NCBI GenBank assembly: GCA_051881315.1
Contig: JBJEPQ010000027.1
Span: 1-64,000, forward strand
Source: CAG-488 sp051881315
Lineage (GTDB): Bacteria > Bacillota > Clostridia > Oscillospirales > Acutalibacteraceae
Direction of reading: 5' to 3'
Length of the DNA: 64,000 nucleotides
The notes under the pieces were generated by a model. The model saw only the letters and a list, made by a program, of their open reading frames with translations, was not told the DNA's origin and searched no databases. Below are positions 17,162 to 26,613 of the stretch, in pieces. The translations under genes and the position numbers were made by a program. How positions within the stretch are numbered: the stretch's first letter is position 1; each line of letters begins with the position of its first letter.

Positions 17162-18718
17162 TTATACATTCTGAGTACGCATAGCTTCATTCAGTTCCTC
17201 GTTAGCTCTGCGTTCCTTTTCCTCTCTGAATGCCTTGAGCTTTTCTTCCTGAGCCTTCTCGTCAAATTTGTAGAAGAACATCGGGATTGTCTGAAGCAGC
17301 AGACCTACGGCACCCAATGCGGTAAGCATAAAGAATATCACATTCAAAAGCAGAGTATAGTCAACTCCGCCGATAACCGTCGCTTCTGTTGTGCTTTCAA
17401 TCAGAGGCTTTGCAAGATTGTTCGTAATCTTTGACATTACCTCGGCGTTATAGCCGAAATTATCGACAACGTTGAGCATTACAACGTTAAAGACAGCGCA
17501 GGAGATTTTTCCGACAAGGCTTCTGAATGAAAATACCGTACCCTCAAGGCGTTTGCCCGTTTTCATCTCAAGATCGTCAACAATGTCGGAGAACATCGCT
17601 ATCAGCAGAACAGTTATAACTCCGACGGGGAAGTTTGTAAAGAATCTTATGACGGTATATACTATTGCACCTGCGACCGTGTTGTAGGGAACAATCCAGA
17701 TGCCGACAACAAAGCAGGCTATATCGGCGACTATACCTGCAAGAGAAACTCCGATCCAAAGAGTTTTCTTGTCCATTCTCTTGAGGAAAAGCGGCACAAG
17801 AGCCATTGAAATCATATAAGAAAGACCGCTTCCGATCTGAAGCAAGGGAGTCAGAAGTCCCTCGCTCGTCAGTTGTATCGACACGCCGAAGGTGTTCTTT
17901 ATCCACTCGCACAGGCTGTCGATGGGAATAACTCCTGCACAGTTCCACTTTGCAAAATACGGCAGGAACATAGCTCCCATATTCATAATAGATGAAAAGA
18001 ATGCGGCTATTGTAAGACAAACAAATTTCCTGTCTCCGAATACAATCTTCAAGCCGTCTATGTATCTTTCTTTTTTGGGCGGAATATATATTTTTTCTTT
18101 AATTCCGAAGCCTGATAAAAACATCGGGAATCCCGCGAGGACGGCAAAGATAATTGCAGAGCCGAAATAGCCCTCCTTCTGGTTTTCTCTGCCCCAGAAG
18201 CCGGCGACGGTAAAGAACAGAATCGACGGGAGCACCGTGCCGAGAGAGCCGATTATATTGCTGAACGAAACAGCCTTGACACGGACTTTATCCTCGGGGA
18301 AAACAAGAGGAGTCAAGCCCTGATACGGGATATCGAGAGCCGTATAAACGGTATAATAGAGCAAATATGCCGCTATTGCATATATGAAATTGCCCTTCTG
18401 TCCGAAGTTTACCGGTGCAAAAAGAAGCGCAGTAACTATGATTACGGGAATACTCATCCAGAATATATACGGACGGCACTTACCGTACTTGGTATGCGTC
18501 TTGTCAACGATCATGCCCATAAGCGGATCATTTATCGCATCCCATATTTTTGTAGCCGACAGGACAATACTTGTCATCGCCAGAGAAAGACCGAGAACAT
18601 CGGTAAAATACATATTCAGTGCTGTTCCGATCAGGGTGTAAATCGTACTCATGCCGAACGGCAAAAGCGAAAACACAAGCATTTCCTTTGTTGTTTTGTC
18701 TTTCAGATTAAACTTCAT
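17162..18718 (-). CDS. GPH-family sugar:cation symporter (MFS type)
   Basis: 518-residue membrane protein with 12 predicted segments. The pattern AINDPLMGMIVDKTHTKYGKCRPYI between helices 2 and 3 is the signature of the glycoside-pentoside-hexuronide (GPH) symporters. It should import a glycoside or uronide with Na+ or H+. The start at 18718 (M-K-F-N-L) is preferred: the longer frame would begin inside the operator/promoter region. Ribosome binding is by GGGGG about 12 bases upstream, which is weak. It is divergent from the TetR gene, and both promoters overlap one palindrome, so it is likely derepressed by the sugar handled by the DUF5054 protein. Confidence 0.88.
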   Translation of the reverse strand: MKFNLKDKTTKEMLVFSLLPFGMSTIYTLIGTALNMYFTDVLGLSLAMTSIVLSATKIWDAINDPLMGMIVDKTHTKYGKCRPYIFWMSIPVIIVTALLFAPVNFGQKGNFIYAIAAYLLYYTVYTALDIPYQGLTPLVFPEDKVRVKAVSFSNIIGSLGTVLPSILFFTVAGFWGRENQKEGYFGSAIIFAVLAGFPMFLSGFGIKEKIYIPPKKERYIDGLKIVFGDRKFVCLTIAAFFSSIMNMGAMFLPYFAKWNCAGVIPIDSLCEWIKNTFGVSIQLTSEGLLTPLLQIGSGLSYMISMALVPLFLKRMDKKTLWIGVSLAGIVADIACFVVGIWIVPYNTVAGAIVYTVIRFFTNFPVGVITVLLIAMFSDIVDDLEMKTGKRLEGTVFSFRSLVGKISCAVFNVVMLNVVDNFGYNAEVMSKITNNLAKPLIESTTEATVIGGVDYTLLLNVIFFMLTALGAVGLLLQTIPMFFYKFDEKAQEEKLKAFREEKERRANEELNEAMRTQNV

Positions 18719-18783
18719 TGTCTTTAGCCTACCCCCGTTGCTTCCGAACTCAACATAAAGACTTGACACCGTTTTAATTTCGG

Positions 18784-18811
18784 AATATACTTTTATTGAC
18801 TGTTCAGTCAA
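18784..18811 (-). promoter_or_regulatory. Promoter of the GPH transporter
   Basis: On the minus strand TTGACT (18811-18806), 16 bases, TATATT (18789-18784). The -35 hexamer is one half of the TetR palindrome. Confidence 0.65.
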
Positions 18812-18813
18812 TA
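18794..18813. promoter_or_regulatory. Palindromic operator, probable TetR binding site
   Basis: TATTGACTG-TT-CAGTCAATA is a perfect 9+2+9 palindrome between the divergent GPH and TetR genes. It covers the -35 elements of both promoters. Size, symmetry and position fit autorepression by the TetR protein at 18866. Confidence 0.8.
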
Positions 18814-18824
18814 AATATTATATC
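18796..18824 (+). promoter_or_regulatory. Promoter of the tetR-DUF5054 pair
   Basis: TTGACT (18796-18801), 17 bases, TATATC (18819-18824). The -35 lies within the palindromic operator. Confidence 0.6.
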
Positions 18825-18865
18825 TTTTATCAGGCTCAATGTCAATGATGAAAGGGGTTAATGAT

Positions 18866-19471
18866 ATGAAAAAAGCACTGAAAACCGAAATAACCAAGGA
18901 AAAAATATTGAAAGCCTCCGAGGAGGAATTTGCCCTTTACGGCTTTGACAGGGCAACGATAAACCAAATATGCCAAAAGCACGGCATATCCAAAGGTCTC
19001 ATTTACCATAATTTCAGGAGCAAAGAGGAGCTTTATCTTTGCTGTGTTGAGACCGCTGTGAACAGCTTTATTTCTAATATGAAAAACTGTGAGTGTGTAA
19101 CCGATTTCAAATTTTATCTGAAAGAACGTTACACTTTTTTTGAAGCTCATCCAAACTACAGCCGTCTTATTTTTGCAGTCGTGCTGACCGACAACGGGGA
19201 TTTTTCCGATAAGCTCAGCGATATCAAAACCCGATTTGACGATTTTAACAAGAAAATTTATATGTCCTTAATTGAAAACATAAGTCTGAGAGACGGCGTA
19301 TCCGCAGATGATGCTCTGGACTATTATTCTCTGCTTCAGGATATGCTCAATTCCTCTCTGCTTTTGGAAAAATCGCCTGACAATTTTGACAATGCTTTCA
19401 GCAATCATGAAAAAAGACTTGAAAAAATACTCGATATCATTCTTTACGGAATTGCCAAACAGGAGGATTAA
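18866..19471 (+). CDS. TetR-family transcriptional regulator
   Basis: 201 residues. The N-terminal helix-turn-helix is classic TetR: KILKASEEEFALYGFDRATI, then ICQKHGISKGLIYHNFRSKEEL. The C-terminal ligand domain is helical and not recognisable to a subfamily. AAAGGGG lies eight bases before the ATG at 18866, preferred over earlier in-frame codons. It should repress its own operon and the divergent GPH transporter through the palindrome at 18794-18813 and release on binding a sugar or related ligand; that ligand is unknown. DUF5054 follows two bases after its stop, in the same transcript. Confidence 0.93.
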   Translation: MKKALKTEITKEKILKASEEEFALYGFDRATINQICQKHGISKGLIYHNFRSKEELYLCCVETAVNSFISNMKNCECVTDFKFYLKERYTFFEAHPNYSRLIFAVVLTDNGDFSDKLSDIKTRFDDFNKKIYMSLIENISLRDGVSADDALDYYSLLQDMLNSSLLLEKSPDNFDNAFSNHEKRLEKILDIILYGIAKQED

Positions 19472-19473
19472 AT

Positions 19474-21513
19474 ATGAAAAAAATATTCGTTGTTTCAAAA
19501 ACTCATCTCGATCTGGGCTTTACCGACTATGCGGAGAATATACGGCGCAAATATATTGACGAATACATTCCTGCCGCCGAAGCACTTGCAAAAGAAGTTA
19601 ATACCGAAAGCCGCAAGCAATTTATCTGGACGACAGGATCATGGATAATCAAAGAAGCCTTGAACGATACCGACAGGGAACGAAAAGAAAAGCTCGTCAC
19701 GGCCCTGAAAAAAGGCGATATCGTTCCTCACGCTATGCCTTTCACAACTCATTCCGAGGTTTTGGACGAGGACACCTTTGATTTCGGACTGTCAATCGTC
19801 GATGAGATCGACAAGATCAGAGGCAGGAAGACTACGGCGGCGAAAATGACCGATGTTCCGGGACACACAAAGGCGATAGTCCCGATTTTGGCAAGGCACG
19901 GAATTAAACTGCTTCATATCGGAGTAAACGGATCATCGGCTATTCCCGAAGTGCCCGAATGTTTTCTATGGAAATGCAGGGACAGCGAGGTTGTCATCAT
20001 ATATTCGGGTGATTACGGCGGAGCATTAAAATGCAAGTATATTGATGAAATACTCTATTTCGATCATACCGTTGACAACAGGGGCGCACCCTCTGCAAAA
20101 AAGGTCACGGACAAGCTCTCTCAAATTCAGGAGGAATACCCCGATTATGAAGTAACCGCAGGCACGCTTGACGACTATGCCGACATCATCTGGGAGGTCA
20201 GGGACAAGCTTCCCGTTTTCGAGGGTGAAATCGGCGACACATGGATACACGGATGTGCGTCCGATCCTTACAAAGCGGCGGCGCTCAGAGAGCTTATGCG
20301 GTTGAAAAAGAATTGGCTTTCCGACGGATCAATGATAAGAACGAGCGAGGAATACAGGGGCTTTTCCGACGACCTTTTGTGTATTGCAGAACATACCAGA
20401 GGTCTTGATTCCAAAATGTTCTTTTCGGACTATGAGAATTATCTCAAAGCAGATTTCCGCAAGGCAAGAGAAAAAGACAAGGTGAAAATCAGACACCCGT
20501 TCAAGGATTTTCCGCAGGGTTTAATCTTCAAGCTGGCTCCAAAAGGCAGAGATCATTCGTACAGCATTATGGAGAGAAGCTGGCAGGAGCAAAGAGAATA
20601 TATCGACGCCGCTTTGAGCTGTCTTTCGGCAGATCACCGCAGTGAGGCGGAAGCTGTTCTCAGCTCGCTCAGACCTGCAAAGCCCTGCGAATTTTCCGGA
20701 TACGACAAATACAGCGGTCCCGTGAAATATGCAGGATTCGAATTTGAGCTTAACGAATACGGCGGAATTAAAAGCCTTACATATGACGGCAACACAATTA
20801 TACAAGAAAACAGCCGTCCGTTCTTAGAATACCGCTCCTACACAAGCAGGGACTACGATTTTTGGTTTGAGCATTACTCCAGAAATATGGACAAACACTA
20901 TGTGTGGGCGTGTCCCGATTTCGGCAAGCCGCTTTTGAAGCATTTCGACGGCAAATATCCCGACGGTCGGTTTTATTATAAGATGACCGACTCCTTTGTG
21001 ATGACAGAACAGGACGAAATCAAAATTGCCGTGAATATGAGTTTAAGCCCCGATATATGCGAAAAGACGGGCGCACCGAGAAAGGCTCAGGTGATTTATA
21101 CCCTCGGAGCCGACGGACTGAAAATAAGTCTTTCATGGTACGGCAAAGACGCCAACCGCACACCCGAAGCAATTTTTCTCCATTTTTATCCCTGCGCCGA
21201 CCGCTGTGATTTAATCAAGCTCGGCACGGAAATTGATCCCGAAAGCACCGCTTCGATGGGCAGTAGAAATCTCCATGCCGTTGAAAAGGCGGTTATGAAA
21301 AACAGCGGCGGCGATTTTGAAATTTACAATTACCACTCCCCTCTCATTTCAATCGGTCGGGGCAAGATACTTGAATTTGACAACAAATTTGAAAGCATTG
21401 AAAAAGACGGCGTTTCCTATCTGCTTTGCAATAATGTTTGGGGAACGAACTTCCCCCTGTGGTATGAGGACAATGCACGCTTTGATTATTTCATTCTCTG
21501 TCAAATGGCTTAA
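19474..21513 (+). CDS. DUF5054 protein, GH38-like glycosidase candidate
   Basis: 679 residues without signal peptide. It opens KKIFVVSKTHLDLGFTDYA: H11-x-D13 sits where GH38 alpha-mannosidases bind zinc, and TDVPGH (125-130) lies in a position like the GH38 nucleophile loop DPFGH. Later WIHGCASDP and the C-terminal FPLWYEDNARFDY are DUF5054 traits. I infer an intracellular, metal-dependent glycosidase of unknown specificity. GGAGG precedes the ATG and overlaps the end of tetR. Its partner transporter is the divergent GPH symporter. A coding-like stretch in another frame follows the stop (21514-21691). Confidence 0.8.
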   Translation: MKKIFVVSKTHLDLGFTDYAENIRRKYIDEYIPAAEALAKEVNTESRKQFIWTTGSWIIKEALNDTDRERKEKLVTALKKGDIVPHAMPFTTHSEVLDEDTFDFGLSIVDEIDKIRGRKTTAAKMTDVPGHTKAIVPILARHGIKLLHIGVNGSSAIPEVPECFLWKCRDSEVVIIYSGDYGGALKCKYIDEILYFDHTVDNRGAPSAKKVTDKLSQIQEEYPDYEVTAGTLDDYADIIWEVRDKLPVFEGEIGDTWIHGCASDPYKAAALRELMRLKKNWLSDGSMIRTSEEYRGFSDDLLCIAEHTRGLDSKMFFSDYENYLKADFRKAREKDKVKIRHPFKDFPQGLIFKLAPKGRDHSYSIMERSWQEQREYIDAALSCLSADHRSEAEAVLSSLRPAKPCEFSGYDKYSGPVKYAGFEFELNEYGGIKSLTYDGNTIIQENSRPFLEYRSYTSRDYDFWFEHYSRNMDKHYVWACPDFGKPLLKHFDGKYPDGRFYYKMTDSFVMTEQDEIKIAVNMSLSPDICEKTGAPRKAQVIYTLGADGLKISLSWYGKDANRTPEAIFLHFYPCADRCDLIKLGTEIDPESTASMGSRNLHAVEKAVMKNSGGDFEIYNYHSPLISIGRGKILEFDNKFESIEKDGVSYLLCNNVWGTNFPLWYEDNARFDYFILCQMA

Positions 21514-21691
21514 AACGCTCTCGCCCGAATACTACGTTGTTACAAACAAAAAGAGTATCAACAATTCTCCTATTCTTTGGAAGATCGAGAGATGCACAGA
21601 CAGCATCATTCTGACAACCGTTGACGAGAACGGTGTTATCGCCGAAATCGGAAGCGGCGGAAATATTGCGTTCTACAATTCAATTCACTGA
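21514..21691 (+). other. Coding-like tail after DUF5054, in another frame
   Basis: Directly after the DUF5054 stop, another frame stays open for 59 codons and reads like real protein (WLKTLSPEYYVV, later ILTTVDENGVIAEIGSGG), ending at 21691. It has no clear start of its own. It may be the remnant of a gene, or an extension lost by a frameshift. Homologues of DUF5054 appear to end near the annotated stop, so a remnant is more likely. Confidence 0.3.
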
Positions 21692-21710
21692 TAACGGACA
21701 TAAAACTTCA

Positions 21711-21742
21711 ACGGACTGTCGAAATGCGGCAGTCCGTTTTTG
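21711..21742 (+). terminator. Terminator between DUF5054 and the GH78 gene
   Basis: ACGGACTG (21711-21718) and CAGTCCGT (21730-21737) form a hairpin followed by TTTTTG. It separates two convergent genes. Confidence 0.8.
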
Positions 21743-21756
21743 ATATCGCAGTTTTT

Positions 21757-23874
21757 TCAGTTTATAAATACGTTAATTTCTTTCGGGTGAACGATCTTCG
21801 GCTCCTGCCCTTTCTTCATTTCGCAGGTCAGCTTCCCGAACGGGGTGAGCAATTCAACCTTTGCCTCGTCCAATCCGAGAAGTGACGGAGAAAGTAAAAT
21901 TTCACACATTCCGGGTTTAAGAATTTCCAATCCGAGCAAGGCTTTCGGCAAAGAATAAAGCGGAGTTCCGCCCCACGCATGGCTGTGATCGAAGCTGTAG
22001 GTTGGCTCAGGCGGAATAAATCCCTCCACAAGTCCTTTTGAACATTCTTTAACCGGTGCTTTCCACCTTTGAATAACAGGGAGCGTATAGCGGTCTCTGA
22101 GCCCGTAACGGTAAATCGCCTCCAGAAGATAGTGAGCAAAATACGGCTGATAATCGCCTTTTATTTCATCTCTCATTATTTTAGCTATCAGCTCTTTTGC
22201 AAGCCCGTCATCACAAATTCCTACATAGGCGGCAAGAATATTGGACTGTTTTAAATAATAACGCTTGTCAACGTTCTGCGGAAGCCAGCCGTTGAGCTGT
22301 GACGGATCCGTCGGAGTGTTCAGGCCCTCAAAGTACATACCCTTTTCCTTGTCAAACAGCAGGCTGTTCACGGCACTGCGGAGAGCTTCTTTTTTCTCAC
22401 GGCAGAGTTCAGCTTCGGCAGTAAGTCCCAATTCTCCGAATATCTTTTCCGCCGTATCGAGCGCACCGAAATAAAACATATTCAGGCAGGTCTGTCCCAA
22501 TGCTTTCGGCGGATGGTGCATTGAAATCTCGTCAATATATATCCAATCCACAAACATATAGTCGGGCGGAGTTTCTATCAGACCGTTCTGACCGATATAT
22601 GATTCAAAGCGTTTCAGAAGCAGGAGCAACGCAGACTTACATTTTTCAAGAAGCTCCCTGTGTCCTGTTGCCATATAGACGTCATAAAGCATTTTCACCC
22701 AGATCTGGCTGTAGGTCGTGTGAAACATTCTGCCGCTGTGGCGCACAAGCATTTCAGCCGTGCGAAGCAGATCGAACTCGGCAAGCCTCATATCGCCGAA
22801 CGAAAACATCGTCATCAGCGACTCAATGTAATAATCGCCTGTGCAAGCCATCGGCTCACAATGACGGGGACTGTCAAGATGATGAGTTTGTCTGCAATAT
22901 TTCAGAGTGTGCTTGCAGACCTCAAGCACTCTGTTCAGCTCCCCGTCCGAGGTCACGGTCTCGGCGTCGTCGGGCGTCGGGTAATGCGTAGCTATCAGGG
23001 AAACGGCAATACTCGACGGACTGTCGGACTTGTTTTTCAATTTAATCAGGTAATTTCCTACGCTGTGAAGCTTAAAGCCTGTGTATTCCTCCTCGCCCTT
23101 AAAAACAAAGCTCTCGGGCTCGTTCTCCTCCTGCAATTCACGGCAGATGATCTCTGCGTGAAGCTCACCGTCCGTATGAGCTTTAATGTGCATAAAGCCT
23201 GCGTAAATCATATCAAGCTCGGCAACGACCTCTTTCTCCTCATTCGGAAGAAGCGTGATCTCGCCGCCGTTCGGCAGTATTTCCTTTTCCGTTCTCGGCG
23301 GAATGATCGCTGTTTCGGTATGCCATATATTGCGTGTAATTTCGGCTGAAACGTAATTATCGGGAGCTATTCTGCCGTCAAAGAATTTCGGAGAAACATA
23401 TGCTCCGTTTTTTCTGACGCTCCATGTCTCATCGGTAGAGATGACCTCCTGCGTTCCGTCCTCAAAGGTCAGCACGCCGAAAAGCATAAAGCCGCCGTGC
23501 CCTTTTGAATAGTCGCATATCTGTGTCGGAGCCATCTGAACTCTTGCAAAAAAGTCGAGAGTTTTCGAGTTCGGCTGAACGGTTTTTTCAAAAGAATAGT
23601 AGTTGTCACGCGGCTCTTCGTTGCCGATAAAATCGCCGCCTACCGCCGCAGGGCCTGTTGCGACCGTGATTGAGTTGCAGAAAAGGCGAAACAGAGAGTC
23701 TCCGCTGAATCTTAATTCAGCCGAGCTGACGTTTTTTTCAAAGGTATATTTTTTATGAAATTCGGCAACGCAGTATTGGTTTTTCGAAGCCTCTGTAAAC
23801 CCGCTGTAAACTGTCGTTTGACTGTCGGGATAGCTTGACTTTGGGAGCCATATCCATTTTTCCGAGTGTTTCAT
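21757..23874 (-). CDS. Alpha-L-rhamnosidase-like protein (GH78)
   Basis: 705 residues, no signal peptide, so cytoplasmic. N-terminal beta-sandwich domains (opening KWIWLPKS and AELRFSGDSLFRLF) are followed by an (alpha/alpha)6 barrel at about 310-620 with LDSPRHCEPMACTGDYYIESL and a C-terminal sandwich after HAWGGTPLYSLPKALLG. This is the GH78 layout. The general-acid and base glutamates are probably in the CEPMACTGD and barrel regions but cannot be assigned with certainty. It is shorter than many GH78 enzymes (about 900-1000). It probably releases rhamnose from imported oligosaccharides such as pectic fragments, in line with the uronate operon nearby. Ribosome binding: AGGGG 11 bases upstream. 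Confidence 0.82.
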   Translation of the reverse strand: MKHSEKWIWLPKSSYPDSQTTVYSGFTEASKNQYCVAEFHKKYTFEKNVSSAELRFSGDSLFRLFCNSITVATGPAAVGGDFIGNEEPRDNYYSFEKTVQPNSKTLDFFARVQMAPTQICDYSKGHGGFMLFGVLTFEDGTQEVISTDETWSVRKNGAYVSPKFFDGRIAPDNYVSAEITRNIWHTETAIIPPRTEKEILPNGGEITLLPNEEKEVVAELDMIYAGFMHIKAHTDGELHAEIICRELQEENEPESFVFKGEEEYTGFKLHSVGNYLIKLKNKSDSPSSIAVSLIATHYPTPDDAETVTSDGELNRVLEVCKHTLKYCRQTHHLDSPRHCEPMACTGDYYIESLMTMFSFGDMRLAEFDLLRTAEMLVRHSGRMFHTTYSQIWVKMLYDVYMATGHRELLEKCKSALLLLLKRFESYIGQNGLIETPPDYMFVDWIYIDEISMHHPPKALGQTCLNMFYFGALDTAEKIFGELGLTAEAELCREKKEALRSAVNSLLFDKEKGMYFEGLNTPTDPSQLNGWLPQNVDKRYYLKQSNILAAYVGICDDGLAKELIAKIMRDEIKGDYQPYFAHYLLEAIYRYGLRDRYTLPVIQRWKAPVKECSKGLVEGFIPPEPTYSFDHSHAWGGTPLYSLPKALLGLEILKPGMCEILLSPSLLGLDEAKVELLTPFGKLTCEMKKGQEPKIVHPKEINVFIN

Positions 23875-23974
23875 CTTTGGGCAGTCCCCTTTCTTTTGAT
23901 TTCATTCAGTTAAATGTCCGATTTCAAATAATAAAATAACACATACTTATTTGTTTTGCAAGATAAACTGAGAC

Positions 23975-24008
23975 GAAAAAAGCTTCCCTCGGCAAACCGA
24001 AGGAAGCT
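23975..24008 (-). terminator. Terminator of the inositol operon
   Basis: On the minus strand AGCTTCCTTCGG and CCGAGGGAAGCT form a long stem around TTTG, followed by TTTTTTCG. It lies 16 bases past the iolG stop. Confidence 0.9.
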
Positions 24009-24023
24009 GAATTATTTATTGTA

Positions 24024-25049
24024 TTAAAGTCCGTATTCTGCGGCGATGTCAGCGATCTTTACGGGAACTCCTGTTTCAAGCGACTTCTTTGCGGCTATGC
24101 CGATAAGCACGGGCTGAAGTCCACATTCAAGACCAACCGTTACAGGCTTGTCATTGACTACGCAGTCAATGAACTCCGAAACCTCCTCAACATATGCGCC
24201 CATATATCTCTCAAGGAAGAAGTTGAGCGGAACCTCGCCGTGTACGCCGTTAGCGTCGGAAACGACTGCGGTTGATTCGGAATCGTTCGAGATAGCAACC
24301 TGACCGAGAGAGCCGAAAGCCTCAACCCTCTGATCGTAGCCGTAGCTTGCACGGCGGCAGTTGTCGATAACTGCGATTGCTCCGTTTGCAAGCTTCATTG
24401 AGATAACTGCGGTGTCGATATCGCCCGCCTCACCGATAGCCGGATCAACGAGGACTGCGCCGTATGCGAAAACTTCCTCAACCTCAGAGCCTGACATAAA
24501 GCGAACCATATCAAAATCATGGATCGTCATATCAAGGAAGATACCGCCCGAAACCTTGATGTAGCTTACCGGCGGTGCGCCCGGATCACGGGAGCAGACC
24601 TTGAGGATATTGAGATCACCGATCTGTCCGCCCTCAACAGCCTTTCTTGCCGCCTTGAAATTGTGGTCGAAACGGCGGTTGAAGCCTACCTGATATTTAA
24701 CGTTGCTGTTCTCAAGAGCCTTCTTAACCTCAAGGATCTTGTTTACATCGTGGTCGATCGGCTTCTCGCAGAAGATGTGCTTACCTGCGGCGATAGCCTC
24801 AAGTGAAATCGTTGAATGTGTGTCGGTTGACGAGCAGATAAGAACTGCCTGAATGTCCTTGTCCTCAAGGATCTTGTGATAGTCGGTGTAGAACTCGTTT
24901 ACGCCGAGTCCCTTTGCCCAATCCTTTGTTTCGTCCGTGAGGAACGGATCGGCAATAGCCTTGACCGTTGCGGACTTGACATATCTCATAATTGACTCGC
25001 AGTGTACCTTTCCGATACGGCCTGCGCCGATAATACCAACGTTAATCAT
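24024..25049 (-). CDS. iolG: Inositol 2-dehydrogenase
   Basis: 341-residue Gfo/Idh/MocA oxidoreductase. Nucleotide-binding GIIGAGRIGKVH at the N-terminus; catalytic lysine in CEKPID; substrate-site DMTIHDFDMVRFM with the D-x3-H pair of inositol dehydrogenases. It oxidises myo-inositol to scyllo-inosose with NAD+. AGGAGAGG precedes the ATG. Although it is the first enzyme of the pathway, it is the last gene of the operon, just before the terminator. Confidence 0.93.
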   Translation of the reverse strand: MINVGIIGAGRIGKVHCESIMRYVKSATVKAIADPFLTDETKDWAKGLGVNEFYTDYHKILEDKDIQAVLICSSTDTHSTISLEAIAAGKHIFCEKPIDHDVNKILEVKKALENSNVKYQVGFNRRFDHNFKAARKAVEGGQIGDLNILKVCSRDPGAPPVSYIKVSGGIFLDMTIHDFDMVRFMSGSEVEEVFAYGAVLVDPAIGEAGDIDTAVISMKLANGAIAVIDNCRRASYGYDQRVEAFGSLGQVAISNDSESTAVVSDANGVHGEVPLNFFLERYMGAYVEEVSEFIDCVVNDKPVTVGLECGLQPVLIGIAAKKSLETGVPVKIADIAAEYGL

Positions 25050-25068
25050 AATTTAATACCTCTCCTGA

Positions 25069-26577
25069 TTATATTGTGCCGTCCCATGTGGAAACTTCCG
25101 TCTTTTTCATTTCTTCCTCGTCGAACCAGCGTGTTGTTACGCACTTGCTCTCGGTGAAGAAGCGGTATGCGTCCTTGCCGAGACAATGGAGATCGCCGAA
25201 GAATGAATCCTTGTGACCTGAGAACGGGAAAAATCCGATGGGAACGGGAATACCTACGTTTACGCCGACCATTCCGCCGTCGGTATGACGGACAAACTCA
25301 CGGGCATAGTAGCCGTTCTGAGTGAAGATAACCGAGCCGTTGGCATAGGGGTTAGCGTTCATAACGGCAAGACCTTCTTCAAAGCTCTTAACTCTCTTGA
25401 TGCAGAGAACGGGACCGAATACCTCGTCACGGCCGATCGTCATATCCTCGGTAACGTGATCGAAGATTGTCGGGCCGACAAAGAAACCGTTTTCGTAGCC
25501 CTCAACAACGCAGTTTCTGCCGTCAAGGACAAGCTCTGCGCCCTCGGCAACGCCCTTGTCGATATCCGCAAGGACTTCCTTATAATGCTTTTCATATGTA
25601 ATAGGACCGAGCTTTGAGGTCTTGTCATATGCAGGGCCGAGCTTGAGTCCCTTTGCCTGCTTAACAAGCTCTGCAACAAACTTGTCGGCGATGCTCTCCT
25701 CGACAACGCAGCAGCTCAGAGCCATACATCTCTGACCTGCACAGCCGAATGCGGAGTTCATAACGCCTGCCGCAGTTCTCTCGATCGGAGTGTCTGCAAG
25801 AACAAGAGCGTGGTTCTTCGCCTGGCAGAGACACTGAACTCTCTTGCCTGCGCTTGCCGCCTTTTCATAGATGAGCTTGCCGACGGGAGTTGATCCGACA
25901 AAGGTGATACCCTTTACATCGGGGCTTTCGAGGATCGTGTTGATCTCGTTTCTTGAGCAGGTGACAACGTTGATAACACCATCGGGAACTCCGGCTTCCT
26001 TATAAAGCTCGGCAATTCTCAGAGCCGTTCTCGGAGTGAGGCTTGCCGCCTTGAGTACCATTGTATTACCGCAGGCAATACAGGTCGGAGCCATCCAGCC
26101 GAACGGGATCATAGCCGGGAAGTTTACGGGAACAATACCTGCGAAAACACCCATCGGCTCACGGTACTTGACCGTATCAAAACCTCTTGAAGCGTCCATA
26201 ACGCTCTCGCCCATCATAAGCGACGGAACCTGAGTTGCAAGCTCGGTGCCCTCCTTAGCCTTGAGGACATCACCCTCAGCCTCAGACCAGACCTTGCCGT
26301 TTTCCTCGGCAACGAGCATTGTAAGCTCGTCCATATGCTTTATGAGAAGATCACGGACATTGTAAAGCACCTGTGCCCTCTTAATTGCAGGAGTTGAGCT
26401 CCAGCCGGGGAAAGCCGCCTTAGCCGCCGCAATAGCGCCGAGCACCTCGTCATTGGTACAGCAGGGAGCATAGCCTGTTGTCTCGCCCGTACTCGGATTG
26501 ACAAGGGTATAGTATTTGTCTGTCTTTGATTCAACGTACTCGCCGTTGACAAAGTATTTAAGTTTTTCTGCGGACAT
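25069..26577 (-). CDS. iolA: Methylmalonate-/malonate-semialdehyde dehydrogenase
   Basis: 502-residue CoA-acylating aldehyde dehydrogenase (mmsA/iolA). The catalytic cysteine is in FGCAGQRCMALS, and GITFVGSTPVGK and FFPFSGHKDSFFGDLH are family motifs. It converts malonate semialdehyde to acetyl-CoA and CO2, the last step of inositol catabolism. AAGGAG precedes the ATG. It lies 36 bases after iolE. Its presence implies that the aldolase step (IolJ) is supplied from elsewhere. Confidence 0.93.
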   Translation of the reverse strand: MSAEKLKYFVNGEYVESKTDKYYTLVNPSTGETTGYAPCCTNDEVLGAIAAAKAAFPGWSSTPAIKRAQVLYNVRDLLIKHMDELTMLVAEENGKVWSEAEGDVLKAKEGTELATQVPSLMMGESVMDASRGFDTVKYREPMGVFAGIVPVNFPAMIPFGWMAPTCIACGNTMVLKAASLTPRTALRIAELYKEAGVPDGVINVVTCSRNEINTILESPDVKGITFVGSTPVGKLIYEKAASAGKRVQCLCQAKNHALVLADTPIERTAAGVMNSAFGCAGQRCMALSCCVVEESIADKFVAELVKQAKGLKLGPAYDKTSKLGPITYEKHYKEVLADIDKGVAEGAELVLDGRNCVVEGYENGFFVGPTIFDHVTEDMTIGRDEVFGPVLCIKRVKSFEEGLAVMNANPYANGSVIFTQNGYYAREFVRHTDGGMVGVNVGIPVPIGFFPFSGHKDSFFGDLHCLGKDAYRFFTESKCVTTRWFDEEEMKKTEVSTWDGTI

Positions 26578-26613
26578 TATTACATCTCCTTAAATAAATA
26601 TAATCAAATTAAA

